From Tenacibaculum adriaticum (lineage in GTDB: Bacteria > Bacteroidota > Bacteroidia > Flavobacteriales > Flavobacteriaceae), in assembly GCF_008124875.1 (NCBI RefSeq), contig NZ_VNIA01000003.1:489572-553571 (forward strand): DNA of 64,000 nucleotides, written 5' to 3'. The notes below the pieces were generated by a model, which was given only the letters and a program-made list of their open reading frames with translations, did not search any database and was not told the origin of the DNA. Each line of letters opens with the position of its first letter. Position 1 is the first letter of the stretch. Positions 38,324-49,258 of the stretch are shown here, piece by piece. Position numbers and translations under genes: made by a program.

Positions 38324-40885
38324 TTATTCTTCGTCTATTTCGGTTCGGGTTTCTTTAGGTTTTTCACCTTTTTCAATTTTTATTGTGAGCTTATTGTCTT
38401 TCTCATCTAAATCCATAAAAATTGTGTCCCCTTCATCTAATTTAGCGCTTACGATCTCTTCGGCTAAAGCATCTTCTATATACTTTTGTATGGCACGTTT
38501 TAAAGGACGTGCACCATATTGCTTGTCAAAACCTTTGTCTGCAATATAGTCTTTTGCTTTTTCGCTTAAATTTAAATGGTACCCTAAATCTGAAATACGC
38601 GCTAATAATTTTTTCAACTCAATATCGATAATCTTATGAATATCTTCACGTTCTAGAGAATTAAAGATAATTACATCGTCGATACGGTTTAAAAACTCAG
38701 GAGCAAACGATTTCTTTAAAGCGCCTTCTATAATGCTTTTTGTATGCGCGTCTTCTTGTTCTTTTTTAGAAGCAGTACCAAAACCAACACCCGCACCAAA
38801 GTCTTTTACTTTACGAGCACCAATGTTAGATGTCATGATAATAATCGTATTTCTAAAATCGATTTTACGACCTAAACTATCGGTAATATGTCCGTCATCT
38901 AAGATTTGTAACAACATGTTAAATACATCTGGATGCGCTTTTTCAATCTCATCTAAAAGAATAACAGAGTATGGTTTGCGACGTACCTTTTCGGTTAATT
39001 GTCCGCCTTCTTCGTAACCCACATATCCTGGAGGTGCACCAATTAAACGAGAAATCGCAAATTTTTCCATGTATTCACTCATGTCGATTCTAATTAAAGA
39101 ATCGTCAGAATCAAACAATTCACGGGCCAAAACTTTAGCCAATTGTGTTTTACCAACCCCAGTAGAACCTAAGAAAATAAACGACCCTATTGGTTTGTTA
39201 GGATCTTTTAATCCTACACGGTTTCGTTGAATAGCTTTTACTACTTTGGTAACAGCATCATCTTGACCAATTACTTTTCCTTTAATTAGGTTTGGTAAAT
39301 CTGCTAAACGATGGCTTTCTGCTTCAGCAACACGATTTACAGGAATTCCTGTCATCATCGAAACTACTTCAGCAACATTGTCTTCAGTTACAACTTGACG
39401 ATGTAATTTAGAATCTTCTTCCCATTGGTTTTGAGCAGATTCTAAAGCAGATTCAATATTCTTTTCATCATCACGAAGCTTTGCAGCCTCTTCATATTTT
39501 TGCCCGCTAACGGCTTTGGTTTTACGATCGCGAATTTCAGCTAATTTTGCTTCTAACTCTAATACTTGTTGAGGTACTATGATGTTCGTAATATGAATAC
39601 GAGAACCCGCTTCATCTAAAGCATCAATAGCTTTGTCTGGTAAAAAACGGTCCGTCATGTAACGGTTGGTTAATTTTACACAGGCTTCAATAGCTTCGTC
39701 AGTAAAATCTACATGATGATGTGCCTCATATTTTCCTTTAATGTTGTGTAAAATTTGTATGGTTTCTTCAACGCTTGTTGGATCTACAATTACTTTTTGA
39801 AAACGACGCTCTAAAGCCCCGTCTTTTTCAATATTAGTTCTGTATTCATCTAAGGTTGTGGCTCCAATACATTGAATTTCTCCACGAGCTAACGCAGGTT
39901 TAAGCATGTTAGAAGCATCTAATGATCCTGTTGCACCACCAGCACCAACAATAGTATGAATTTCATCAATAAATAAAATAATATCGTCGTTTTTTTCAAG
40001 CTCATTCATTAAGGCCTTCATGCGTTCTTCGAACTGTCCACGGTATTTTGTGCCAGCAACTAAGCTTGCTAAATCTAAAGAAACAATGCGTTTGTCAAAT
40101 AGAATTCTTGATACTTTTCTGTTCACAATTCGCAAGGCTAAACCTTCGGCGATGGCAGATTTACCAACACCAGGTTCTCCAATTAACATTGGATTGTTCT
40201 TTTTGCGACGGCTCAAAATTTGAGAAACACGCTCTATTTCCTTTAAACGGCCCACAACAGGGTCAAGCTTTCCAGCTTCAGCAAGTTCTGTTAAATCGCG
40301 TCCAAAATTATCGAGAACAGGTGTTTTCGATTTCTTTGCAGGCTTTCCTTTTTGAGATTGTTGCCCGTAAGGATTTGCTTTTTCTTCAGAAAAATCGTCA
40401 TCACTTGGAGTTTCTGCAATTGGATTAATAGGTAAATCTTCATCAGCAACATGTAATTCTTTATACAATGCTTTTGCTTGATCGTAATCTACGTCATATT
40501 TCTGCAATAATTTTGTTGTAGGGTCATTTTCGTTACGTAAAATACATAACAATAAATGAGCTGTATCGATAGCTTCGCTATGATATAATTTTGCTTCTAA
40601 AAACGTTGTTTTTATAGCTTTCTCTGCTTGTCTAGTTAAGTGTAAACTCTTTTTTTGACTTTCTTCAAAAGAAGGAGTAGATGGGTTTAGTCTTTCTAAT
40701 TTATTGCGTACCAAGTTTAAATCTACATCGAAGGTAGTTAAAATCTCGATTGCTTTTCCGTCTCCTTTTCTAATCAAACCTAACAAAAGGTGTTCGGTTC
40801 CGATAAAATCATGTCCTAAGCGTAATGCTTCTTCTTTACTAAAAGTGATTACATCTCTAACTTCGGGTGAAAAATTTTCGTCCAT
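38324..40885 (-). CDS. clpC: ATP-dependent Clp protease ATP-binding subunit ClpC
   Basis: An 853-residue Hsp100 unfoldase. The N-domain repeats span residues 1-140 (FSPEVRDVITFSKEEALRLGHDFIG). AAA1 has Walker A GEPGVGKSA near 240 and Walker B ILFIDEIHT. A short UVR-type coiled middle domain (EEAAKLRDDEKNIESAL) separates it from AAA2, with Walker A GSTGVGKTQ and Walker B VILLDEIEKAHPD. The short middle domain distinguishes ClpC from ClpB. Unfolded substrates would be passed to ClpP, not encoded in the window. The gene is monocistronic, with a strong terminator. Confidence 0.94.
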   Translation of the reverse strand: MDENFSPEVRDVITFSKEEALRLGHDFIGTEHLLLGLIRKGDGKAIEILTTFDVDLNLVRNKLERLNPSTPSFEESQKKSLHLTRQAEKAIKTTFLEAKLYHSEAIDTAHLLLCILRNENDPTTKLLQKYDVDYDQAKALYKELHVADEDLPINPIAETPSDDDFSEEKANPYGQQSQKGKPAKKSKTPVLDNFGRDLTELAEAGKLDPVVGRLKEIERVSQILSRRKKNNPMLIGEPGVGKSAIAEGLALRIVNRKVSRILFDKRIVSLDLASLVAGTKYRGQFEERMKALMNELEKNDDIILFIDEIHTIVGAGGATGSLDASNMLKPALARGEIQCIGATTLDEYRTNIEKDGALERRFQKVIVDPTSVEETIQILHNIKGKYEAHHHVDFTDEAIEACVKLTNRYMTDRFLPDKAIDALDEAGSRIHITNIIVPQQVLELEAKLAEIRDRKTKAVSGQKYEEAAKLRDDEKNIESALESAQNQWEEDSKLHRQVVTEDNVAEVVSMMTGIPVNRVAEAESHRLADLPNLIKGKVIGQDDAVTKVVKAIQRNRVGLKDPNKPIGSFIFLGSTGVGKTQLAKVLARELFDSDDSLIRIDMSEYMEKFAISRLIGAPPGYVGYEEGGQLTEKVRRKPYSVILLDEIEKAHPDVFNMLLQILDDGHITDSLGRKIDFRNTIIIMTSNIGARKVKDFGAGVGFGTASKKEQEDAHTKSIIEGALKKSFAPEFLNRIDDVIIFNSLEREDIHKIIDIELKKLLARISDLGYHLNLSEKAKDYIADKGFDKQYGARPLKRAIQKYIEDALAEEIVSAKLDEGDTIFMDLDEKDNKLTIKIEKGEKPKETRTEIDEE

Positions 40886-41218
40886 AAATCTAAATTTCTA
40901 TCTGTTGTAAAGTTAGTGAGAATTTTTTATTGAAAAACACAAAAAGGATGCCAGTTGTTTTTTGCTGTCATATTGGCGTAAAAAAGAGTCGTTTTTAAGC
41001 GTGTTTTTTTAGTGAAAAAAAATGTTAAAAAATCAATTAATTTGTTAATAACTCCCTTTAAATAATTACCAATAAACCTTGGGCGTTCCTACTAAAAAGT
41101 ATATCTTGCAATGTTTTAAGAAAAGATGCTTTTAGGGGCATGTTTTAAAGTGAATTTTATCTTGAATAGAATTCACTTTTTTAACGAAAATGAGTACTAA
41201 TATTTTAAAAAGAGATAT
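40886..41218. other. Divergent promoter region of clpC and gyrA
   Basis: A 333-bp AT-rich gap without ORFs. On the plus side TTG (41079) and TATCTTG (41102-41108) lie 20 bp apart, a promoter-like pair for gyrA with a leader of about 100 bp. A hairpin in that leader is listed separately. I see no clear heat-shock operator (such as CIRCE) before clpC. Confidence 0.5.
41147..41183 (+). promoter_or_regulatory. Hairpin with T-run in the gyrA leader
   Basis: AAAGTGAATT (41147-41156) and AATTCACTTT (41170-41179) are exact inverted arms, followed by TTTAACG. The structure looks like a weak terminator 36 bp before the gyrA ATG, so it could act as an attenuator or be the end of an upstream transcript. 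Confidence 0.5.
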
Positions 41219-43723
41219 ATGGCAGACGGCGAAAAGTTGATTCCAATTAACATTGAAGAGCAAATGAAATCAGCTTACATCGATTACTCGATGTCGGTGA
41301 TTGTATCAAGAGCCTTACCAGATGTTCGTGATGGTTTAAAACCCGTGCATCGTAGAGTGTTATTTGGTATGCACGAATTAGGAATTAAAGCTACTGGAGC
41401 GTATAAAAAATCAGCAAGAATTGTTGGGGAAGTGTTAGGTAAGTATCACCCACATGGAGATACTTCTGTTTACGATTCAATGGTGCGTATGGCGCAAGAT
41501 TGGAGTGTTCGTTACATGATGGTAGACGGGCAAGGGAACTTTGGTTCTGTTGATGGTGATAGTCCTGCAGCAATGCGTTATACTGAGGTGCGTATGCAAA
41601 AAATATCAGAAGATATGTTGGCTGATATTGAAAAAGATACTGTAGATCATAAGTTAAACTTTGATGATACTTTACAAGAACCTACCGTTTTACCAACACG
41701 TATCCCTAACTTATTAGTAAACGGAGCTTCAGGTATTGCGGTTGGTATGGCTACCAATATGGCACCTCACAACTTAACAGAAGTTGTAAATGGTACTATC
41801 GCTTATATCGAGAATAGAGATATAGAGATCGACGAGTTAATGCAACACGTAAAGGCTCCAGATTTCCCAACAGGTGGAATTATTTATGGGTACGATGGTG
41901 TTCGTGATGCATTTCATACCGGTCGTGGTCGTATTGTTATGCGTGCTAAAGCTACTATTGAAGAAGTAAAAGGCCGTGAGTGTATTATAGTTACTGAAAT
42001 TCCTTATCAGGTTAACAAAGCAGAAATGATTAAAAAAACTGCAGATTTAGTTAACGACAAAAAATTAGAAGGAATTGCAAGTATTCGTGATGAATCTGAT
42101 AGAAAAGGAATGCGTGTTGTATACGTATTAAAACGTGATGCGATTCCGAATATCGTTCTTAATAAATTATTTAAGTATACACAATTACAAACATCGTTTA
42201 GTGTAAATAATATTGCGTTAGTAAATGGTCGTCCAGAGCAATTAAACTTAAAGCAATTAATTCATTATTTTGTAGAGCATCGTCATGAAGTTGTTGTTCG
42301 TAGAACAGAATTTGAATTGAAAAAAGCTGAAGCTCGTGCACATATTTTAGAAGGATTAATTATTGCTTCTGATAATATTGATGAAGTAATTGCTATTATT
42401 CGAGGATCTAGTAATGCAGATGAAGCACGTGAAAAGTTAATGGAACGCTTCGAATTAACTGAAATTCAAGCAAAAGCCATTGTAGAAATGCGTTTACGCC
42501 AGTTAACAGGACTAGAGCAAGATAAGTTACGTGCTGAATATGAGGAAATAATGGCTACAATTATAGACTTAAAAGATATTTTAGCAAACGAACCAAGACG
42601 TTATCAGATCATAACTGATGAATTGATTCAGATTAGAGATAAGTATGGTGACGATCGTCGCTCTGTAATAGAGTATGCTGGAGGAGACATGAGTATCGAA
42701 GATATGATTCCAGATTCTAAAGTAGTAGTAACTATTTCTCATGCAGGTTATGTTAAACGTACTAATTTAGATGAATACAAAGTTCAAAATAGAGGAGGAC
42801 GTGGACAAAAAGGAGCTACGACGCGTAATGAGGATTTCTTAGAACATTTATTTGTTGGGACTAACCATCAACATATGTTATTCTTCACGCAAAAAGGAAA
42901 AGTATTTTGGATGCGCGTGTATGAAATACCTGAAGGAGGGAAAAATACAAAAGGGAGAGCGATTCAAAACCTTATCAATATTGAGCAAGATGATAAAGTA
43001 AAGGCATTCTTAGTTACAGGTGATTTAAAAGATGAAGATTACATCAATAACCACTATGTAATTATGGCTACTAAAAAAGGTCAAGTTAAGAAAACTCCTC
43101 TAGAACAATACTCTCGTCCAAGAGCAAATGGAATTAATGCAATTACCATTAAAGAAGGAGATGAGTTATTAGAAGCGAAGTTAACGACTGGAGATAGCCA
43201 AGTAATGTTAGCTTTAAAATCTGGTAAATCAATTCGTTTTGAAGAAGAGAAAACACGACCAATGGGAAGAACAGCATCTGGAGTTCGTGGTATTACTTTA
43301 CAACATGAAAAAGATGAAGTTATCGGAATGGTGTCTGTAAATGATATGGAAAGTAACATTTTAGTAGTTTCAGAGAAAGGATACGGAAAACGATCTAAGC
43401 TAGAGGACTACCGAATTACGAATCGTGGAGGAAAAGGAGTTAAAACATTGAATATTTCAGAAAAAACAGGTAATTTAGTAGCAATCAAGAATGTAGATGA
43501 CTCTAACGATTTAATGATTATTAATAAATCTGGAATTACTATTCGTATGGCTGTGGAAGATTTACGTGTTATGGGGCGTGCAACACAAGGTGTAAGGCTT
43601 ATCAATATCAAAGGAGATGATAGTATTGCAGCGGTAGCTAAAGTAATGCGAGAAGAAGAAAGTGAAGAAGAGAGTGAAAATGGCATGGAAAATGAAAATG
43701 GAACAAACGAAAATCAAGAATAA
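41219..43723 (+). CDS. gyrA: DNA gyrase subunit A
   Basis: An 834-residue gyrase A. The winged-helix/tower part includes the quinolone-pocket segment [19 protein letters not shown] with T82 and D86 at the places of E. coli S83 and D87. The active-site tyrosine is Y121 in [10 protein letters not shown]. The C-terminal beta-pinwheel contains several blades and a GyrA box-like [10 protein letters not shown] near 527. The tail is acidic ([17 protein letters not shown]). It forms the A2B2 enzyme that introduces negative supercoils. The DNA length and domains are complete. Confidence 0.95.
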   Translation: MADGEKLIPINIEEQMKSAYIDYSMSVIVSRALPDVRDGLKPVHRRVLFGMHELGIKATGAYKKSARIVGEVLGKYHPHGDTSVYDSMVRMAQDWSVRYMMVDGQGNFGSVDGDSPAAMRYTEVRMQKISEDMLADIEKDTVDHKLNFDDTLQEPTVLPTRIPNLLVNGASGIAVGMATNMAPHNLTEVVNGTIAYIENRDIEIDELMQHVKAPDFPTGGIIYGYDGVRDAFHTGRGRIVMRAKATIEEVKGRECIIVTEIPYQVNKAEMIKKTADLVNDKKLEGIASIRDESDRKGMRVVYVLKRDAIPNIVLNKLFKYTQLQTSFSVNNIALVNGRPEQLNLKQLIHYFVEHRHEVVVRRTEFELKKAEARAHILEGLIIASDNIDEVIAIIRGSSNADEAREKLMERFELTEIQAKAIVEMRLRQLTGLEQDKLRAEYEEIMATIIDLKDILANEPRRYQIITDELIQIRDKYGDDRRSVIEYAGGDMSIEDMIPDSKVVVTISHAGYVKRTNLDEYKVQNRGGRGQKGATTRNEDFLEHLFVGTNHQHMLFFTQKGKVFWMRVYEIPEGGKNTKGRAIQNLINIEQDDKVKAFLVTGDLKDEDYINNHYVIMATKKGQVKKTPLEQYSRPRANGINAITIKEGDELLEAKLTTGDSQVMLALKSGKSIRFEEEKTRPMGRTASGVRGITLQHEKDEVIGMVSVNDMESNILVVSEKGYGKRSKLEDYRITNRGGKGVKTLNISEKTGNLVAIKNVDDSNDLMIINKSGITIRMAVEDLRVMGRATQGVRLINIKGDDSIAAVAKVMREEESEEESENGMENENGTNENQE

Positions 43724-43746
43724 CAATAAATTAAACAATAACTAAA

Positions 43747-44991
43747 ATGAAAAAACAAGTTTTAGCCCTTTCTTTAGGTTTACTAACCATTAGTTCTTTT
43801 GCGCAAAAAAAAGAATTGAAAGAAGCCGAAAAAGCAATTAAAAGCAATGATTTTGCAGGTGCTCTTTCGACTATCAATTCTGTAGAAGGATTAATAGCTA
43901 ATGCAGATGATAAGTATAAATCTAAATTTTACTTTTTAAAAGGTAAAGCTTTATCAGGCCAAAAAAAATATACTGCTGCTGCTGATGCATTTAATCAGTT
44001 GTTAGCTTTTGAAAAGCAGTCTGGTAAGAATCTGTATTCTTCAAACGTAGCTGCAATTGTTGGCGTAATGACTCAAAATGTTTCTAACGAAGCAGTAGAT
44101 TTATATAACAATAAAGAGGATTATAAAGGCGCAGCAGAAAAATTTTATCTAACTTATAAATTAAGTCCAAAAGATACTGCTTTTGCATTTAATGCAGCGG
44201 TAAGCGCAACACAAGCCAAAGATTATGATGCGGCATTAAAGTATTATAAAGAATTAAGAAAGATAGGATATACAGGAATAGAAACCCAATATGTAGCTAC
44301 TAAGAAGTCTACAGGAGAAGTTGAAAATTTAGGTTCTAAATCTCAAAGAGATTTAATGGTTAAATCTGGAGAATATATTAAGCCAGATGTAATTGCAAGT
44401 GAGGGTAAATCAGCAACTATTGTTAAAAATATTGCTTTAATTTTAAAAGAGCAAGGAAAAACAGACGAAGCAATTGCAGCATTAGCTGAAGCTCGTAAAG
44501 CAAATCCAAAAGATTTAAACTTATTATTAAATGAAGCAGATATGTATATTAAGCTTAAAAAAATGGATAAGTTTGGAGAATTGATGAGCGAAGCTATTGC
44601 ATTAGATCCTGAGAATCCTACTTTGTATTATAATCTTGGAGTGGTTAACTTTAACCAAGATAGAGTAGAGGAAGCAAAAGGCTATTACAGAAAAGCGATT
44701 GAGTTAAAACCAGATTATGCTGATGCATATATGAATTTAGCTGTAGCTACCTTAGATAAGGACAAAAAAATAGTTGAAGAAATGAATAAAAATTTATCTA
44801 ACTTTAAAAAGTATGATGAATTAGCTGCTCAACAAAAACAAGTTTACAAAGAAGCTTTACCTTATTTAGAAAAAGCAGATAGTTTAAATAGAAATGCTGA
44901 TTCTGTTAGAACGTTAATGAGTATTTATGAAGTTCTAGAAATGTCTGATAAGGCTAAAGAGTTTAGAGATTTGTACAAATCGATGCAATAG
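43747..44991 (+). CDS. Secreted tetratricopeptide-repeat protein
   Basis: A 414-residue protein with a signal peptide (MKKQVLALSLGLLTISSFAQ, cleavage after residue 19 or 20). About eight TPR units follow, for example at residues 22-60, 125-165 and 235-335 (NPTLYYNLGVVNFNQDRVEEAKGYYRKAI). Such proteins usually serve as periplasmic or outer-membrane scaffolds. The same gene order behind gyrA is common in Flavobacteriaceae. It starts 23 bp after the gyrA stop, so it may be read through from it. A bidirectional terminator follows. Confidence 0.85.
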   Translation: MKKQVLALSLGLLTISSFAQKKELKEAEKAIKSNDFAGALSTINSVEGLIANADDKYKSKFYFLKGKALSGQKKYTAAADAFNQLLAFEKQSGKNLYSSNVAAIVGVMTQNVSNEAVDLYNNKEDYKGAAEKFYLTYKLSPKDTAFAFNAAVSATQAKDYDAALKYYKELRKIGYTGIETQYVATKKSTGEVENLGSKSQRDLMVKSGEYIKPDVIASEGKSATIVKNIALILKEQGKTDEAIAALAEARKANPKDLNLLLNEADMYIKLKKMDKFGELMSEAIALDPENPTLYYNLGVVNFNQDRVEEAKGYYRKAIELKPDYADAYMNLAVATLDKDKKIVEEMNKNLSNFKKYDELAAQQKQVYKEALPYLEKADSLNRNADSVRTLMSIYEVLEMSDKAKEFRDLYKSMQ

Positions 44992-45010
44992 TTCTAAACA
45001 ACAATGAATA

Positions 45011-45042
45011 AAAAAACCGAAACATTATGTTTCGGTTTTTTT
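45011..45042. terminator. Bidirectional terminator between the TPR and peptidase genes
   Basis: AAAAAACCGAAACA / TGTTTCGGTTTTTT arms enclose a short TTA loop. T-runs exist on both strands, and the genes on both sides converge here. Confidence 0.9.
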
Positions 45043-45044
45043 AT

Positions 45045-45812
45045 TTACACCATTTTTTTTATGACTCTCAGTTTATGAGAATGTTGTTGTGTGTCTACAT
45101 TATAAATTCCACTATGATCTAATTTGTCAATACGGACTTTACCATGAGCGTGAATAATATTATAATCATTCATAATAATGCCTACATGCGTAATATTTCC
45201 TTCTTCATTATCGAAAAAAGCTAAATCACCAGGTTCGCTTTCTTCAATAAAACTTAAAACTTCCCCTTGAGAAGCTTGTTGTTTAGCATCACGAAGTAAA
45301 TTATGACCGCAAAGTTTATAGACAGTTTGTGTAAAACCTGAGCAGTCAATTCCAAAAGGAGTTTTACCACCCCATAAATAGGGAACGTTTAAAAATAAAT
45401 AAGCTTTTTCTATGATAGCCGGTTTAGGTAAAATTTCATTACAAACTTTGCCATCGTATAAAAAAGTTGTAGTATTAATTTTAAAGGAATTTTGATCATA
45501 AAAAGGAAGATGTGCACCTAACGGAATAGTTGTTAGGTTGTTTCTATCATCAGTGATAAAATCTATCAAATTACCTGCATAATTCTTTTTCTCGGTAGAT
45601 AATTGTTGATAAACTTCACGTGATATTTCTTCGTATTGTTTATTATCAATAAAACCTTCGTAACTATCAAAAGCTAAACGAATTTTACTCCACTTTTTAT
45701 CTTTCTCTAATACTTCAAAATGTTCACCAAAAACAACTTGATTAACCATTTCCGAAGCATCCGAAGCTAATAAACGCATCGGCACAATACTTAAATTACA
45801 AATTCCGAACAA
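45045..45812 (-). CDS. C40-family NlpC/P60 peptidase with SH3 domain
   Basis: A 255-residue enzyme begun at TTG 45812 (MFGICNLSIVPMRLLASDASEM), where homologues begin. The longer frame to 45896 has a nonsense valine-rich start inside the thiolase gene. Residues 5-70 form a bacterial SH3 domain, and residues 125-250 the NlpC/P60 domain with catalytic Cys in GIDCSGFTQTVY, His in GNITHVGIIMND and His in IHAHGKV. It should cleave gamma-D-Glu to diamino-acid bonds in peptidoglycan stem peptides. There is no signal peptide, so a cytosolic muropeptide recycling role is possible. Confidence 0.85.
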   Translation of the reverse strand: MFGICNLSIVPMRLLASDASEMVNQVVFGEHFEVLEKDKKWSKIRLAFDSYEGFIDNKQYEEISREVYQQLSTEKKNYAGNLIDFITDDRNNLTTIPLGAHLPFYDQNSFKINTTTFLYDGKVCNEILPKPAIIEKAYLFLNVPYLWGGKTPFGIDCSGFTQTVYKLCGHNLLRDAKQQASQGEVLSFIEESEPGDLAFFDNEEGNITHVGIIMNDYNIIHAHGKVRIDKLDHSGIYNVDTQQHSHKLRVIKKMV

Positions 45813-45831
45813 TACAGAAGTTTTAATAAAA

Positions 45832-47007
45832 TTAAATTCTTTCAATAACCATTGCACTGGCACCACCACCACCATTACAAATACCGGCAGCACCAATTTT
45901 AGCGTTATTTTGTTTTAAGATAGAGGTTAAAGCAATTATAATTCTTGCTCCAGAAACTCCTAATGGATGTCCCAAAGAAACAGCTCCACCGTTCACATTT
46001 ACTTTATTGGTAGACAATCCTAAAATTTTCATATTAGCTAAACCAACAACAGCAAATGCTTCATTTAATTCAAAATAATCAACATCATCAATAGCAAGAC
46101 CAGCTTTTGATAATGCTTTTGGTAGTGCTTTTGCTGGCGCAGTTGTAAACCATTTTGGTTCTTGCGCAGCATCTGCATAGCTTCTAATTTTTGCTAAGGG
46201 AGTAATACCTAATTCTTTTGCTTTATCGGCAGACATTAGTACTAACGCAGCTCCACCATCATTAATGGTAGAAGCATTAGCCGCCGTAACGGTTCCTTCT
46301 TTTGTAAATGCGGGACGTAAACTAGGGATTTTATCCATTTTCACGTTCTTATATTCTTCATCTTCAGCAAAAATTAAAGGCTCCCCACGACGTTGAGGCA
46401 CTTCTACAGGCACAATTTCATCTGCATATTTTCCTTCACTCCATGCTTTTGCAGAACGATGGTAAGATTCTACAGCAAAAGCATCTTGATCTTCTCTAGA
46501 AAACTTATATTCAGTAGCACATTCATCTGCGCAAACACCCATTGCTACTTGTTCGTATGCGTCAACTAAACCGTCTTTTTGCATTCCGTCTTCCATTTTT
46601 ATTGGTCCGAATTTAGAACCCATTCTAGCGTGTTGATAATGTGGAATTAAACTCATATTTTCCATACCACCAGCTACTACGATTTCTGCATCGCCTAAAG
46701 CAATTGTTTGCGCTGCTAACATAATCGATTTCATACCAGATGAACATACTTTATTTACGGTAGTACAAGGCACAGTATTTGGAATTCCAGCATAAATAGC
46801 TGCTTGACGCGCTGGTGCTTGGCCTAACCCAGCAGATACCACATTTCCCATAAAAACTTCTTCGACCATTTCTGGTTTTAGGTTAATTTTATCTAAAGCA
46901 CCTTTTATAGCGATTGCGCCTAATTTTGGGGCTGGTATAGTAGATAAAGTACCTAAAAAGCTTCCAATTGGGGTTCTTGCAACTGATGCGATAACTACTT
47001 CTTTCAT
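45832..47007 (-). CDS. Acetyl-CoA C-acyltransferase (thiolase)
   Basis: A 391-residue thiolase. The acyl-accepting cysteine is in NKVCSSGMKSI near residue 88. The second active-site region is NVNGGAVSLGHPLGVSGAR with His near 349, and the third is GICNGGGGASA with Cys near 379. It catalyses acetoacetyl-CoA formation or the last step of fatty-acid beta-oxidation. The cysteine and histidine positions are all kept. It starts from its own promoter region at 47008-47110 and is followed 19 bp later by the peptidase gene. Confidence 0.92.
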   Translation of the reverse strand: MKEVVIASVARTPIGSFLGTLSTIPAPKLGAIAIKGALDKINLKPEMVEEVFMGNVVSAGLGQAPARQAAIYAGIPNTVPCTTVNKVCSSGMKSIMLAAQTIALGDAEIVVAGGMENMSLIPHYQHARMGSKFGPIKMEDGMQKDGLVDAYEQVAMGVCADECATEYKFSREDQDAFAVESYHRSAKAWSEGKYADEIVPVEVPQRRGEPLIFAEDEEYKNVKMDKIPSLRPAFTKEGTVTAANASTINDGGAALVLMSADKAKELGITPLAKIRSYADAAQEPKWFTTAPAKALPKALSKAGLAIDDVDYFELNEAFAVVGLANMKILGLSTNKVNVNGGAVSLGHPLGVSGARIIIALTSILKQNNAKIGAAGICNGGGGASAMVIERI

Positions 47008-47110
47008 ATTTGTGTGTTTGTATTTAAAAATTGTCTTGCGAAAATAACCATTTTATAGCAAGTACTCAAATAATTCCAAAAGGTTATATTTACATCCCCA
47101 AACATAAATA

Positions 47111-49174
47111 ATGGATAAATTAATTAATATATTATATAAAAATAACGCATCCTTTTATAAAGCTTTGTTGTTTTTAATTACAGCAGTTGCTATTGTATAC
47201 TTATTTCCAAAAGGAGGTCAATTTAAGTATGATTATTCTCAAGGTAAACCTTGGCAGTATGATAATTTATACGCTCCATTTGATTTTGCTATTCAGAAAA
47301 CAGATGCAGAAATAGCTGTTGAAAAAGAAGAAATAGAATCAAATTCAAACCAGTATTTTGTTTTCAATACAGCTACTAAAGAAGAGGTTGCAAAAGAGTT
47401 TGTTTCTCAAATGAATTTATTAATTCCTTCGGATAGTTTATCTACGAGAGATATTAATAAACTTACAAAATATGGAAAAGATATTATAGAGGATATTTAT
47501 AAATATGGATTTATAGATGAAGCAAGTAAAGGTAAAATCATATCTGAAAATTCCATAATTAATATTCGAAAAGGAAATGCAATAGAGAATATTGCTTTTT
47601 CAAGAATGGTACAATCTAATCAAGTATTGCCAATTATAACAAAAGGAGTAGAGAGTTTTCCAAAATTCTACGGAAGAAATTATACGTTTAATATATTATC
47701 AGAAATATTAAAACCCAATGTAACTTTCGATTCTGATTTTACTCAGAAAGAATTAAACGAAGCACTGAAAGGAATTTCATACACGAAGGGTAAAATTTCT
47801 AAAGGAGAGCTAATAATACTTAAAGGAGATATTGTAGAAGGAAAAAGCTTTAGTGTGTTAAAATCATTTGAAGTAGCGTCAAAATCTCAAATTTGGACAA
47901 AGTCTAATTATAATTGGATTGTTTTTGGGTATACTGTCTTAGTCTCGTTAGCTTTGTTAATGTTGTTGTTGTTTTTGAAAAAATACAGACTTGAAATATT
48001 TAACGATAACAATAAAGTAACCTTCATCTTTTTCAATGTTTTCTTGCTAATCTTCATTCAAACATTAGTGATTAAGTACAATTCTGACTATGTATATGTA
48101 GTTCCGTTAAGTATTTTACCCATAGTATTAAAAGCTTTTTTTGATGCGCGTTTAGGACTGTTTACACATGTGTTAACAGTTTTGTTACTTGGTTTTATTG
48201 TACCAAACAGTTTCGAGTTTATTTATTTACATATCATTGCAGGAATTGTAACTATTTTAACCGTCTCAGAGCTTTATAAAAGAGCAAACTTATTTATTTC
48301 AATTGGTCAAATTACGTTAATCTATATGTTAACCTATTTTGCTTTTTCGATAATTAAAGAAGGAAACGCAAACAATTTAAATTGGACGTATTTTATCTTA
48401 TTTGCAGCTAATGGATTGTTGTCTTTCTTAGCAGTATTCTTTATTTATTTTTATGAAAAAGTCTTCGGATTAGTTTCTGATGTTACCCTTTTGGAATTAT
48501 CGAATACAAACTCAAAATTACTGCGAGATTTAAATGAAAAAGCACCAGGAACGTTTCAACATTCTATGCAAGTAGCCAATTTAGCAGAAGCAGCAGCAAA
48601 TGAAATAGGAGCAAACTCTATGTTGGTACGTACAGGGGCATTATACCATGATATTGGTAAAATGACAAACCCTATGTATTTTACAGAGAATCAGTCAACA
48701 GGAGTAAATCCACATAATGATTTGTCGCCAAAAGATAGTGCTCGTATCATTTTAGATCATGTCATAAAAGGAATAGAAATTGCTAAGAAGAATAATGTTC
48801 CTGATAGAATTATTGATTTTATTAGAACCCATCATGGTACAAGCTTAGTGTATTATTTTTATAAGCAAGAAGAAAATAACAATCCTGATGAAAAAATAGA
48901 TGTTAGAAAGTTTCAATATCAAGGACCTATTCCTTTTTCAAAGGAGACAGCTATTTTAATGATATGCGATGCAGCAGAAGCAGCGTCAAAGAGTTTGAAA
49001 AATCCAACAGCACATTCCATAGATTCTTTAATAGATAAAATTGTAGAGAAGCAAAAAGGAGACAATCAATTCATAAATTCGGATATTACGTTTAGAGAAA
49101 TTGAAAAAATTAAAAAAGTTATAAAGAATAAACTAATGAATATCTATCACTTACGTGTAGAGTACCCAGATTAA
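47111..49174 (+). CDS. 7TMR-HD family metal-dependent phosphohydrolase (PgpH-like)
   Basis: A 687-residue membrane enzyme. After one N-terminal helix (residues 17-34) there is an extracytoplasmic domain of about 220 residues (7TMR-HDED type), then about seven helices (265-455), and at 480-680 a cytosolic HD domain: HSMQVANLAEAAANEIG, HDIGKMTNPMYF and HHGTSLVYYFYKQ. In Listeria the homologue PgpH hydrolyses cyclic di-AMP. In this organism c-di-AMP hydrolysis is an inference. It ends just before the tRNA operon. Confidence 0.88.
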   Translation: MDKLINILYKNNASFYKALLFLITAVAIVYLFPKGGQFKYDYSQGKPWQYDNLYAPFDFAIQKTDAEIAVEKEEIESNSNQYFVFNTATKEEVAKEFVSQMNLLIPSDSLSTRDINKLTKYGKDIIEDIYKYGFIDEASKGKIISENSIINIRKGNAIENIAFSRMVQSNQVLPIITKGVESFPKFYGRNYTFNILSEILKPNVTFDSDFTQKELNEALKGISYTKGKISKGELIILKGDIVEGKSFSVLKSFEVASKSQIWTKSNYNWIVFGYTVLVSLALLMLLLFLKKYRLEIFNDNNKVTFIFFNVFLLIFIQTLVIKYNSDYVYVVPLSILPIVLKAFFDARLGLFTHVLTVLLLGFIVPNSFEFIYLHIIAGIVTILTVSELYKRANLFISIGQITLIYMLTYFAFSIIKEGNANNLNWTYFILFAANGLLSFLAVFFIYFYEKVFGLVSDVTLLELSNTNSKLLRDLNEKAPGTFQHSMQVANLAEAAANEIGANSMLVRTGALYHDIGKMTNPMYFTENQSTGVNPHNDLSPKDSARIILDHVIKGIEIAKKNNVPDRIIDFIRTHHGTSLVYYFYKQEENNNPDEKIDVRKFQYQGPIPFSKETAILMICDAAEAASKSLKNPTAHSIDSLIDKIVEKQKGDNQFINSDITFREIEKIKKVIKNKLMNIYHLRVEYPD

Positions 49175-49195
49175 GTGTTTTTTTTATAAAAAATA

Positions 49196-49227
49196 TTTGC
49201 GAGATTGTATTTCTACCCTTACATTTG
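49196..49227 (+). promoter_or_regulatory. Promoter of the tRNA operon
   Basis: TTTG (49196-49199), a 20-bp spacer and TACATTTG (49220-49227) fit the Bacteroidota consensus. The first tRNA begins 31 bp downstream. Confidence 0.65.
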
Positions 49228-49258
49228 CACTCGCAATTTTTAACTCTTTAAGAGTTGA

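Noticed and set aside
38304..40910. Plus-strand frames over clpC
   Set aside because: They are antisense shadows of the long clpC coding region, which has all its conserved domains intact on the minus strand.
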